Position numbers and translations under genes: made by a program | In this document: in pieces, positions 35,068 to 46,269 of the stretch | How the letters are laid out: the number at the start of each line of letters is the position of its first letter | Numbering within the stretch: the first letter of the stretch is position 1 | Source: Hyparrhenia diplandra | Taxonomy: Eukaryota; Streptophyta; Magnoliopsida; Poales; Poaceae | Length of the DNA stretch: 64,000 nt | Direction of reading: 5' to 3' | Assembly: GCA_015847255.1 (NCBI GenBank) | Contig: JADLZK010009198.1 | Location: 1 to 64,000 of the forward strand | Notes under the pieces: generated by a model | Databases searched by the model: none | Seen by the model: only the letters and a program-made list of their open reading frames with translations | What the model was told of the DNA's origin: nothing

Positions 35068-37200
35068 CTTAAATGTTTAGAAAATTCCTGCCAAACAAAG
35101 CAAAATCTTAGTGAACATAAGACAATGAAAATCTTAATGGAGTAAAGCAAAGACTCGAACTTCGAACTTGAGTAAATCCCTCAAGAGCATAAAACAAAAT
35201 TAATCCTTGAGCTGCATCCCAGGGAATGTGTGCTTCTGTAATCAGCAAATGAGCTTCAAGCACTAGTATTTTACAGTCCGTATACATTGTCAACCTACTA
35301 CTTTGCATAGTTTCTTCAGTCCATGATGTGTTGCCAAAGTACTTTTTAAACCAAGTATTTGCCAAATTTAAAACTTGAAAATTCCAATACAATTGTTAGA
35401 TTTTTTTAAGAGCTCCTTACTACAGTAGTTGTTTTCTATCATAAGTCATTATACTGCCATTGATTCTCACAAATTCCATGTAACACATTATTAGCCATTA
35501 TGAACACATAACCCACAACCGAGCCAAAAAAAGCCCAAACCAGATACAATGATACACAGAAGCAAACCTCATGCCAATTCCACCAAAAGAAAAGAAAAAC
35601 CATGCCCCTGTGGCCTTGCATGGTTCATACTTAATAGTCCTTAATTGTACCATCCACGCAACCAAAACCATCCAAACCGACTCAAACCAATAAGTGGGAG
35701 TGGCAAGGAGAAGTTCTGAATATAGAACCATTAACAAAATTCACGCGCGGTTATGGTCTCCCACTGGCTTGTTCATGGTTTGGCTCCAAGCTGTTGAACC
35801 CACTAAACCGCAATACAGGTTTCAGGTGGATTAACCCATCCAGAAACCATTGAACCCATCGACATCACAAGCTGCACCATGGGCACGCTTAGCGCCTGAA
35901 CAGACACCCACCAAGGCACTATGCGCCGCTTCCGCCCATCAGGCTGCACGGTGCTGCTCATCGATAACGCCATGTGGCGCAATCTCACCGCTTCTTCCAG
36001 ATCAGCGTCCTTCTGGCACTTGCTCCTAGTTCACAGGCCAATGAATGATTTTCTGATGGTTCAACCCGTCTAACCCACCTAAAACCAAATAGAAACCGTG
36101 AGCTCAAAAGGATTGGGCTGGTTTAGACACCAACAGCCGGGTTGGAAAACCGTGGGTGAACACACAGGAACCAGGGGTGTGGACCAAATCAAGGAAGTTG
36201 GCAGGTGATCAGCTGAGAAATTGGAAAGAGGTTTATTGAGTGGACATGAAGTAGGGTGTACTAACATAAAAGCTTACTTAATGGAATGGTTTCACTGCGA
36301 TGTTCCATTAGCAGATTGCAGTCCAGATGGGACACATGATTTTCACCGAGAGTGGAATCTGAGGGCAGAACCGAACCGTTGGATGAAGATGGAAATCATG
36401 GGTTTACAGTTTCAAGAAGGGTAGAGATCAAACAACAACCTCAATGTGGCAGTGGCCACAACAATTTCATGGTTCCACCAGGGATTCTAGCTCAGCGCAG
36501 ACATCTCATGACGAAAAACCCTCAATGTGCAGTGGCCATAGCCAGGCATGGGCGGATCCAGCTGGATGCATGGGTATTCCTGGGAATACCCAATTATTTT
36601 GAGAAAAAAGAGTATATGTTTGATATATGGAGTTAGGTTTTTTCAAGTCGCCGCCTAGGGCGTGGGGGCCCTGGGCGTCCCCATCGCCAGACCAAAATCC
36701 AGAAAAAGCAAAAAGAGGCGAGGGGAGAAGAAAGAGGAAGAGCAGAGGAGGAACAGAAGGGTTTGGGAAGGCCAAACTCCCATCTCCGCACCATCGGCCC
36801 CCATGGCCATGGCAGCTCCGATCTGCGGGGCCGCATGGGGAGAAGGGGAGGGGAAGGCAGGAGGAACGGAGGAGAGGTGCCGGCTGCAGATGTCAACGGA
36901 GGGGGCAGAGAGAGAGAAAGAGGCGGCACCTGATAGAAGCAGCAGCACCAGCCGGCGGCGGGCGGCCCACCAGTTGTTGCCTTCTGTCGGAGAGCGCCGA
37001 GAGGAGCGAAGAGGCGGCAGGGGTTGAGTGGGTGGGGACTTGTAGGCGAGGCGAGGCGAGGCACCCGTATCCAAACAACACCCCCGGCCCGCCTGCTCGA
37101 GAATGCCAGGCCGAGGCACGACCGGAAGTCCAAAGCTGGGACGTGGACGGGACAATAGTGCGTTAATCGGTGCTGACTGACAGTTTGATGCGTCGCACAC
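35068..37200. other. Upstream region of SUVH with GC-rich promoter or 5' UTR exon
   Basis: 35068-36600 is AT-rich and shows no conserved coding segment; it may be a 5' UTR intron of the SUVH gene. 36640-37170 is GC-rich with many overlapping open frames on both strands, as expected of a promoter and first exon. A near-palindrome GGGTATTCCTGGGAATACCC sits at about 36569-36588. Confidence 0.45.
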
Positions 37201-37293
37201 CTATGTCAGTTTTTTTTTAAGCGTGCATATTGCACGTGCTGTTACATGAAAATATAGCTTTGGCAAGACAACCACTAGTACATTGACGATTCC

Positions 37294-37980
37294 GTGAGAC
37301 ATACCGGCAACACAAGAAGAACACAAATCGCCGCTTTCAATCTAAGGCCGCCGAAGCTGCACTTCAAAAGGGAAACTATTGTGGGCGACCGATTTCGCGC
37401 GTGGCTCGATGTTTTCGTCCGCTCACCCACCAATCTCGGCTTCATCGGGGAATACCGCGACGGTCCCTGCGTGCGGAGAGGGCACCTCTATCGACGAGCT
37501 GGCCGTGAAGCGTGGCAAAATGCAGCATCTGGCTGCGGGGAAGTTGGCGCTGGATCGCCCGCCAAGACTTGCCCTCCCACTTGTTGAGTCAAAGACATGG
37601 CTGCTGCGGCCTCGACGCCGTCATGCGGGATCGCTGCAGATCCGACCTCGGGCCATGCAGTCTCGAAGCTTCGACAATTTAATGGAGCAGACCTTATGGA
37701 TCGCAGGTGGCGACGCGACGACGGCTGGCGCCAAGGTATGGACAGCGTAGCTCCTCGATAGGACCACCGTGGAGCGTGAAGTCCGGGCAATGGACGCCCA
37801 AGTAGGCGTGTTGTCGCCAGCACTGTAGGTGCCGCTGTAGTATACATTCGCGCATCCCGCGCCTAGCTGGCCGCAGTACTCCGCCGGGTACGACACGTAC
37901 GCCGCTGCGTTCGGCACAGTGATAACCGACGCCAGAGGGCTCCGCGCAAGTGATGGGCATCTCAGAAAAGCTTTTGTCAA
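37294..37980 (-). other. GC-rich coding-like fragment, family not recognised
   Basis: The minus-strand frames carry a phrase that looks protein-coding (VITVPNAAAYVSYPAEYCGQ, then GAGCANVYYSGTYSAG), broken by frame changes at about 37800 and 37700. I cannot assign a family. It has no clear start, no intron boundaries and no continuation on either side, and lies between AT-rich stretches. It could be a gene fragment, a captured exon or a small gene damaged by sequence errors. Confidence 0.3.
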
Positions 37981-38764
37981 TACTATAAAACCAATTATTT
38001 AGAGATATAATTGCTATTATTTACTATATAAGGTTGGTTAAAGTCTAGCTAGTTTGACCAAAGACGCGTTTTCATAATTGCATTCTTATGTGGTGCCATC
38101 GTTCCTTTGCTCATTTCAGGCGGGCTTATCTATTGTGCCGCATGTTATTCCCTCTCATAGAATACTATTAAAATAAACAGAATCATCCATTAAAACGATC
38201 AGTCACACAGCCCCGGAGGGAGTATGGTTTTCGTAAAAAAAAGGCTTTGTCATGTGCTCCATGGATTATATAAAATTTATATATCAACTTTAACTTATTA
38301 ACCACAGTATAGTGTTTTTTCTCACAATAAATCAACATCAACGGTTTATCAACCACAAAACGCCAAGCTGAACATACTAACTGAGAAAGAGACTCGAAAC
38401 TTGCACCGCTGCTTTCACCAAAAGCGTTCGCTCTGGAATGGATGGAATCTTTTGAGAGGACAACCACTAGTGCTAACCCCTTGAGAGACGATAAATCTAC
38501 TAGTGCTCAGCACAAGAATCTGTGCCAACAAACAACTCTAGGAGTATGATAGAGTGCTAGCATTATTGTATTCCTAACACGCAGTAGATTGTAGTGGATT
38601 TCAACAACAAAGATTGTTCTCAGACCAAATATTCGTTAAGATGGATTCAAAATATTATAAACCAAAAATGTAAACTTAGAATGTTCTAGCCAGATATGTA
38701 GTCACACTATGAGAAAAAGTATGATGGGATATGTGAACGTTAAAAGTTCGGAACAAATTGAGTC

Positions 38765-39265
38765 TCAGGTGTGCCTCCCCCTTCCAAACCCCGCTTCTTC
38801 GTGATGGACGGCGGGTTGCGGCGACCTCGCGCCTGCCTCCATTCACACGTTGAGGAGAAGCGGGCGAGATTGTGACCCTTGCACCGCTAACGCTTTCGGC
38901 AAAAGAATGTGCTACTGAATGCTAGGAATGCGAGGTGCGGGAGGACGCTACAAATGCCGACGTTGAGGCCCGATTCATACCGGCGCTCCGTGGGGATATG
39001 TCATTCAGGAAGCAAATGTCCTCGGTGTCCTGCTCAATGGGGAGTTTAACATTATGACCATAAACCTGAATACGGCCGGCTGGGGATGGATGCGATGAGC
39101 AACAAAGCTACCCTTTGTCGCCAATTAGTTTTTATGTAATCACAACCTCTTGATTCTTGGGTTCCGAGGTTCGGTAATGTAAACCACGGCCTCGTGTACG
39201 TGCACAAAACTCTTTTACACTTAATGAAAATGCGCCTAGGCGTCATCATAAAAAAAAAAAAAAAG
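38765..39265 (+). mobile_element. Possible 3' end of a non-LTR retrotransposon
   Basis: The segment goes from a GC-rich, formerly coding-like stretch to a 3'-UTR-like stretch (GTAAACCACGGCCTCGTGTA, then CACTTAATGAAAATGCGCC) and ends in about 15 A residues at 39250-39264. This layout fits a 5'-truncated LINE copy. I could not define a target duplication or a reverse transcriptase remnant. Confidence 0.3.
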
Positions 39266-39615
39266 TTGGTATGTGGTCACTAAAAGTTTTTAACGACCAC
39301 AAAAATGTGGTCACTTTCTATTCCCTGGAAGAGAAAAAAGAAAAAAACAACAACTGATATATCTGCCCGAAACCAATCAAGGGAGAATAAGGTACAGTTT
39401 AGATTCATAGGGATTTCAAGATTACAGATAACAAAAATCTGAAAAATCCAGAATTCCATCTAGACACCCTATGATTATAGAGAAGCTACTGGCATCTTTG
39501 CAGCAAGTCATCACAGAACTGACAAACTTTCAGTTTGTTCCTTTGCATCAAGCCTTATTGGACTGAAAATCACATCTAATAGCAATAGATTCAAGACATA
39601 CATCTCTACAACCTC

Positions 39616-39676
39616 AACGCCACCTTCTCTGTCTTGTCAGAAAAAAAAAAAAAAAAAAAAAACGCCACCTTCTCTG
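39616..39676 (+). mobile_element. Ultra-short poly(A) insertion with 16-bp target duplication
   Basis: AACGCCACCTTCTCTG occurs at 39616-39631 and again, identical, at 39661-39676. Between them lie only TCTTGTCAG and an A-run of about 20. This is what a retroposon truncated almost to its tail would leave. Confidence 0.65.
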
Positions 39677-40933
39677 CAGGTTAGCTCAGACAGCTTCGGT
39701 TTTTCCATCTCCCTATAAGCCAATATCCACAATATTCAAATTAATCAGAATCGTACCATGGCAATCTGCTAGTGCTAATGATTCAATCATTATGCACATT
39801 CAGTCAGTGTCGTCAATTTTCACCTCGTCCTATTTCCATTAACCCCGAAGCCTTGAAGATGCTAGTATATTGACCGGAGAAAATGGCTTTCTATTAAAAT
39901 TCAGAGTTTCAAAAAAGCTGTTCATCACAATTTACAAAACCTTAATGTATGGAGGCCCTAAATGCAATTTGATTAGGTTCTATTTGGTTGGACCTAGCAA
40001 GCAAGTTCCTGAACTTAAGGCATTCAACATCGACGTCCTGATCGTTAGGCATTCAACATGATAGTATGGATTGCTACATGACCAAGCAACTTTTCCTAGA
40101 TGCTGAACCAAAGAGGTCCTAAATGCCATTTGTGGATGTGCATTTTGCATGGATCTTTATCTTGTGATTCTAAACATTTATTATGAGAAAAGGCCTTCCC
40201 AATGCAGCTTTATCTGCGAGACATTATCATTGGACTTTTTTTACAACTGCAAACAACTGAAATTCTGGAGACATTATCTGCGAGTATATATTATAAGCAG
40301 CCAAGTTGAAAGGTCCTCCAGGGATAAAAGGGAATGCTTTTTGTTTCATTTTCAGCTGTTTTTAACTGAACCGGACAGCCAGTTATCGACTCTTTTTAAA
40401 AGAGAAAAAAGAAACCCAAACTAGGCAACTCAACGAAGCATCAAGACCCAAGGGGTCCAGCAACCCAACAATAGAACAACTAACCAAAAAACAAAAACCA
40501 CACCACGCGCTGACAATAGACACAAACATCTTAAAGTTTACCCGAGTTTTGGTACCCATCCATTTCACAACTGAAATTTCATCTCTCTCACAAAACACTA
40601 TTGAACACGATCAAAATCAGCCGGCTTATTGATCATTGCTAAAAAGATGCTGGAAGCAATAAGCAATCTATTCATGTGATTACAACATCATACACAAATT
40701 TCAAACAAAGAAATACAAATATTTTCCACTCATACGACGATTGATCAAAATATTACTCCGATGAATGAATATAGAAAACTCCTCATTATCTGTCTACTCC
40801 TTTCTTTTTCCTGATTTCCGCCGCAAATCCATCTGCTCTCTCAAATTCTAGAATACAGTGACATACACATTACAATTACATAACGTCACCCGACGGCCCA
40901 CGCGACGGCGCCGGCAAAGTCACTCTCACGGCT

Positions 40934-41645
40934 TCACATGAATCCGTCTCTGCGGTCTTGCTCCTCGGCCTCTCTGTTGGCCGTCTGCACGGCCTTGAAC
41001 CACAGAAACGCCTGAAACGTACATGAACACTAGCTCATCAGTGAGCGACAAAGGATGGAGGCGCTGCAATGCAATGGGAGGCAGCGCATATCTGGGGCAC
41101 GTACGGAGGTCGGGATGCCGGTGAAGACGAAGAAGCCCAGGATCGGCGCGTACAGGGCGCTGTCGGAGCCGACGATCCCGAACACCGGCCGCTGGTTGGT
41201 GTACTCGAAGATGGAGCCGATCTGTGGAGCAGTTTCCTTCTCGTTAGTAAAGATTAATTCTGCCCAGACGACACATGCGAGAGAGGTTCTCCAGCAAGCA
41301 GCGCACGCACCGCGGCGATGGCGGTGATCGCGGACGCGAGAAGGTACGCGTAGAACGGGACCTGCCCGGCCTCCTCCTGTCCCCGCGCGGCCCCGCCCTC
41401 GCGCGCCCACGGCGGCGGCTCGTCCGCGCCGGGCTTGGCCCACGCGGGGACCTGCTCCTCTGCCTCGCCTGGCGGCTTGCCCGACGCGCCGTCCGCAGCA
41501 TCCGGCGCGGCGACGACGGCCTGCCGCCACCGAGTTGTAGTAGCGGACGGGCGAGACGGGCCTGAGGCCTCGCGTTCGGACCAACCCTACTACGCCCTGA
41601 GGAGGCGAACACGGAGGTGGTGACGGCCACCGCTGTGGCCGCCAT
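40934..41645 (-). CDS. Small chloroplast thylakoid membrane protein (RIQ1/RIQ2-like, DUF1118)
   Basis: Three exons: 41311-41645 (transit peptide MAATAVAVTTSVFASS, then EEQVPAWAKPGADEPPPWAR and GQVPFYAYLLASAITAIAA), 41105-41221 (IGSIFEYTNQRPVFGIVGSD, then LGFFVFTGIPTS) and 40934-41011 (AFLWFKAVQTANREAEEQDR, ending RDGFM, TGA). Two hydrophobic segments (PFYAYLLASAITAIAAIGSI and YAPILGFFVFTGIPTSAFLW) predict a two-pass membrane protein with both tails on one side. From memory the closest family is DUF1118, in which RIQ1 and RIQ2 affect grana stacking and non-photochemical quenching; that name is less certain than the thylakoid-type architecture. Two frame changes in exon 1, near 41583 and 41524, are consistent with one-base sequence errors. 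Confidence 0.65.
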
Positions 41646-42224
41646 GGACACGAACGAGCGCGCGCGGCGACGAGCTCCTCCCGCTCGAGACGAGAGGTGG
41701 TGGACCGCTGGCAGCTGGGAAAGTGGATAGAGGAGTCTGATAGGAGGCGCGCGCGTTCGTCAGTGGCTAGGATGAGGACGACGTGGCGCGTGGCGACTGC
41801 CAGGCTGGCAATGAGGACGTCTACGAAGGCCGAATGGGACGGAGAATGTTTATCTGCGGCCCATCTAGCCCACGTGAAAAGCTCTGATGACAGCCTTTCG
41901 TGGCCCATATCCAGAGCAGCCATCAGCCATGGAGTTCCTGAACGAAAACGCCGGCGCCGGTGCCTCTGGGAGACGATGGATGGGTCTACGCCTCTACGGC
42001 TCGGCCAACGTAGTTGGTCTTGATTCCTTCTTGAAGGCTGATCGGAGATACCTTACACGCTTCACAAGCGATACCAGAATACAGAACTGAACTGGTGACG
42101 TGACAATAATTCAGTGGTACAGCTAGGACGCGCACATGATCAGGAAGAGCAGATGGAGTTGAATCGCTCGTGGCCACCGCCACCGGCGGCGGCGGGCGAA
42201 GGATCACCCCGATCACCGACCGGA

Positions 42225-42800
42225 TCACTTCTTGTCCCTGAGCAGGACCTTGACGTATTGCTTGTACTCGACGCGGCCCTCGCCGTTGGGGTCGGCCTCG
42301 CGGAGCATGGCGTCGGCCTCCTCCTCCGTGAGCCGGTCGCCGTGGGTCACCATCACCTGCCGCAGCTGCTCCGCGGGGATGGACCCGCTGCGTGCGTCGT
42401 CGAACACGTCGAAGCACTCGGCGAGGCGCTCCTCCGACTGCTTGGCGCCCATCTTGCGCGCCGCCACGGCCAGGAACGCCGCGAGGTCGATGGTGGTGCC
42501 GGCGCCGGCGCCCGCGTCCTCCAGGAAGCGCCGCGCCTCCGCCTCGTCCACGTTCTGGCCCAGCGACCGCAGCGCCGTCACCAGCTCGCCCGTGGCGATG
42601 CGACCTGCACGCCCACCGCCACCGGGAGCAACGACGAACAAGGACAAGTCAGTTGAGGCTCGGAGCTATGCTAGGCGCGCGCGGTGGAGTGGAGCGGATG
42701 GAGCAGGATGGGATGGTGACTTGCCGTCCTCGTCGGCGTCGAACAGGTCGAAGATTTCCTTGCACTCGTCGACCTGCGCCGGCGTCAGCTTCTCCGCCAT
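42225..42800 (-). CDS. Calmodulin-like protein (CML) with one canonical EF-hand
   Basis: Exon 1 (42725-42800) encodes MAEKLTPAQVDECKEIFDLF plus the start of EF-hand 1. Exon 2 (42225-42604) encodes the rest, ending YVKVLLRDKK, TGA. Loop 1 (DADEDGRIATGE) keeps all calcium ligands. Loop 2 (EDAGAGAGTTID) is degenerate. Loop 3 (DDARSGSIPAEQ) and loop 4 (DPNGEGRVEYKQ) end in Gln where Glu is normal, so they may bind calcium weakly or not at all. At about 150 residues it is calmodulin-sized and probably a calcium sensor. The intron splits the Gly codon of loop 1, exactly as in the calmodulin gene next to it. The donor is G|GCAAGT at 42724, a GC-AG intron. The frame is intact otherwise. It resembles rice CML7/CML8-type proteins from memory. 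Confidence 0.85.
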
Positions 42801-43936
42801 GTTGCTCGATCACTCACCGGAGTTACTCTCTCTCTCTCTCCACCTACAACCTCAGCCGCTTCCTTCCTCTTGCTGTGATTGCTACGGCGGGCGATTCTCT
42901 CGAGGAAGTGCAAGTTTTCTCTGATTCTGACTCGATTTCGACAGGTCAAAAGAGTGAACAGCAAATTCCGATCTGGCACTGGCAGGTCACCTTTTCCTTG
43001 GTCATCAGAAAATAACGAAACAATGACCCTATCATGGGTGCACCGCACTTACTCAATTTTCCAGTTATTATCTTTAAAAAAAGCGACGTTTCATCCACCT
43101 CTGGAAAGATCCAATCTGGGAGCAAAGACAGGCCATGCCGCCATGATCCTCACCTAACCATCGCAATTAGCAATAATCAAACCCGATCCAGCAGCTGGCA
43201 TTGCAGCACAGATGATGGTCAGTACTAGTATTAGTTAGGCTATTAGTAGCAGGAGACAGGAGCTGAAATGCTGGATCAAAAGCTTAACGATCATTCTCCC
43301 CTGTCCTCTGCGAAGGCCAACTTGGTTAACAGCCTGGCAGGTTGGCACCGTACTCATGATGATTCGTTCATGGATAATTAGCGTGCACGTGCAAACTGAA
43401 AGATCACAGCAATGCAGACGATCAGTGAGGGCGCGCCAGCAACGAATTCCCCATTTTGCATAGTTGCCCATATGTGCTGTTTCCAGTTTGGCACCACACA
43501 CTGTGCCACACATCAGGCTTTGTTTGCAAATATATACAGTAGTTTCACGAGTGCCACAGGAATCAGTACGAACTGCGAAGACAATAAGTTCGGCAAAAAT
43601 TCCCAGAATCCAGACAAACCAGATGTCACATAACAAGTACTAGCAGGAGCTAACACAACAATGCAATGCAACGCACACAAGATATAAGACTAGCATAAAA
43701 GATCCAAAACCCTGGAAAATATGAGCTTCAACAAATCCTAAAAAGCTCAATAATGCAAGATAGCATCACAATCAAAAAGAAACCAGGTATCTGATGTCGC
43801 GTTCCCATGACTACACCACCTAAACCGACCACTAATCGACATTACCACCAGCATGATACTGATACGTACTCAAAGGGACATGACAAAGTACAGCTTGTGT
43901 TCAATTCATAGATACTTATTCCATGGGGACCGCTCC

Positions 43937-46121
43937 TCACTTGGCCATCATAACCTTGACAAACTCCTCGTAGTTGATCTGGCCGTCGCCGTCGACATCA
44001 GCCTCACGGATCATCTCGTCGACCTCCTCGTCGGTCAGCTTTCGCCGAGGTTGGTCATGACATGGCTTAAGCTCAGCAGCGAGATGAAACCATTCTGGTC
44101 CTTGTCAAAGACGCGGAAGGCCTCCTTGAGCTCCTCCTCAGAGTCAGTATCCTTCATCTTCCTTGCCATCAGGTTCAGGAACTCTGGGAAGTCGATGGTC
44201 CCATTGCCATCAGCATCAACCTCATTGATCATGTCCTGCAGCTCTGCCTCAGTAGGGTTCTGGCCAAGGGAGCGCATCACAGTTCCAAGCTCCTTTGTGG
44301 TGATGCAACCTGCAAAGGGTAAATAAATCAAACTTGGATTAGTATTGGAAGATGCGGCTGCTATAAAAAGATGTGGCTGCAGCCTTCCTGCTGCTGCAGC
44401 ATCAACAGCTGCTTTTTAAGTGCAGCCGAACAGACTCTCATCAAGGGGTCCATCAATATCACTGGTTCGTTTTAAAGAAATGCCAAATACAGTAACATAT
44501 ATTTGTTAAGATTTTGGAGACTTGTATATAAATAACCACCATCGTGACAATACTGGACATGTCACAATGTGACAGTCACTTTCAGTAGCCTAAGGGACAT
44601 ATCAGCTTGCCAAATGCTTGCATGCTCTTATATTAAACAAAAACTTACAGTAACAGGAAAAAATTGGTAAACAAACATTCCTCAAAAGAAAAGCCACCTA
44701 AGCAAGCACAGCGTTGCGCTACAACAGAAGGATGAAAGTCATGTCAAACAAGTAACATGAGGAAATAGTAAAGTGCCAGTCATTTTCACAAAATATCAAT
44801 GATGTTGGTCATCCACTATCAAATACAAGCAGTCAATTTATGGATCTATATCACATAATATTATGAACACTTAGGAAAATAATATAAGAGAACCAGGTCC
44901 ATGATCCACCTATAACAGTGTAAAATAAAGAGATAAACACATTTCACAGCTTTAATAAACTCAATCAGTTTTTTTGACACTTTAATGAAGCACCATGCTT
45001 ACCGACTATTAATGTGTAATCCAATACAAGAATTATAACATATTAGGTACGGCACAAATCACACACTGCTAGCGCTAAAGTAAAAGCTTTCAGAGATTAG
45101 CGCTGATAGGAAGTGGCTTCCACAATCATGGGTTGGTCTAAGATTACACAATAAAGCACTTTACGACCAACTGGAAAGCTATCATATACCAAAACATAAA
45201 TTGATGAAACACAATCTATGCACTTTCAAAAACAGTGAAGAAAGTGTACAGAAAAAAATCTAAAACAAAGAATGGCTACTGCTTAACATACTACAAGTAG
45301 ATAGAAACCCAAGGCATAGCTCAACTGTTGAATCTACACCGCTATTCGAAAACCAAACAGCCTCAGCTATCTAGCTCCAACATCAAACCATTCCCTAAAC
45401 ATCTACTGGCACTAGATATGTAGATTATGCAACCAGGCTGATAAGCTGACTCATGAAATTTAACTAAACAGATCATGCTAAGTTCACTATCCATTCCATA
45501 GAATGTTTCACGAGACATTTGAATTCGAGCCCTACTTAGGTAAGGCGACAAATTCTGGATCCCCTGACTCACAAAGTTTAACTAACAGATCATGCTACGT
45601 TCACTATCCATTCCTAGAATGTCTCACGAGAGTGACGAGACATTTGAATTCCAGCACTACTTAGGTAAGGCAACAAATTCTCCATCCCCAAATCGTTGTC
45701 CCCGATGTGGGCACACCCCAATTCATAAGCAGATTCACGACACCCATCATTTTGCTGCTCTCCCCACCCACCCTACGGGCAAACTCTTACATAACAAAGA
45801 TATTGTAGCTGTAAATGGAAACATAATCAGGAGCTAGCTACCGAATGTCCTAATCGACTCAGAGATCGCCAAACCCTAAGCGCCACAGCACGCAGCCGGC
45901 CGGATCTGGAGCCCTGCCAGCGAGGTCTCCTACAGAAACCCTACGGTAAGTGCCGGATCGGGCGCGGAGGGAGCTCGATCCCGATCCGGCCGCGAGAGCG
46001 AGAGATCGAGGAGCTTAGCAGGGAGGAAAAGGGAGGGAGGGGTACCGTCGCCATCCTTGTCGAAGAGGCTGAAGGCCTCCTTGAACTCCGCGATCTGGTC
46101 GTCGGTGAGCTGGTCCGCCAT
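43937..46121 (-). CDS. CAM: Canonical calmodulin
   Basis: Exon 1 (46046-46121) encodes MADQLTDDQIAEFKEAFSLF plus DKDGDG. Exon 2 (43937-44309) gives CITTKELGTVMRSLGQNPTE, DADGNGTIDFPEFLNLMARK, EAFRVFDKDQNGFIS and, after frame breaks, the fourth EF-hand down to VKVMMAK, TGA. Calmodulin is the four-EF-hand calcium sensor that activates kinases, pumps and channels. The intron of about 1.7 kb interrupts the Gly codon of the first calcium loop (phase 1), as in other plant calmodulins. Exon 2 is one base short of the expected 374 nt. Single-base problems sit near 44082, 44064 and 44040, the last in an A-run. Calmodulin is nearly invariant in plants, so these are much more likely sequence errors than real lesions. 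The CML gene lies 1.1 kb downstream on the same strand. Confidence 0.93.
45448..45685. repeat. Tandem duplication of about 118 bp in the calmodulin intron
   Basis: Two units (45448-45565 and 45566-45685) share TTCACTATCCATTCC, GAGACATTTGAATTC and CTACTTAGGTAAGGC blocks in the same order, with small gaps; unit 2 has a short extra GAGTGAC. Confidence 0.75.
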
Positions 46122-46262
46122 GGCAGAGGGAGCTGCGGCGAGGCGAGGGCACGCGACGGGGACGAAGGGGAGGCCGGGAGGGGATGGGTGCTCGTGCTCG
46201 CGTCACCTTCCTGACCAAGCGGATGGGGAACGAGGTGGCCGGTGGCCCGGTCCGTGGGCCGG

Positions 46263-46269
46263 ATTTATA
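46263..46269 (-). promoter_or_regulatory. TATA box of the calmodulin gene
   Basis: The minus strand reads GCCTATAAATCC about 145 bp upstream of the ATG, leaving a 5' UTR of roughly 110 bp. Confidence 0.55.

Larger units (their letters stand above)
37981..40933. other. Intergenic, repeat-rich
   Basis: Mostly AT-rich. It contains a GC-rich patch at 38765-38990 that leads into an A-tailed segment ending about 39265, and a poly(A) insertion with target duplication at 39616-39676. No host gene is seen. Confidence 0.45.

Noticed and set aside
36569..36588. Near-palindrome as a regulatory operator
   Set aside because: A single near-palindrome in repeat-like DNA upstream of a GC-rich exon gives no functional evidence.
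42114..43015. Plus-strand frames opposite the calmodulin-like gene
   Set aside because: They are antisense shadows of the CML exons.
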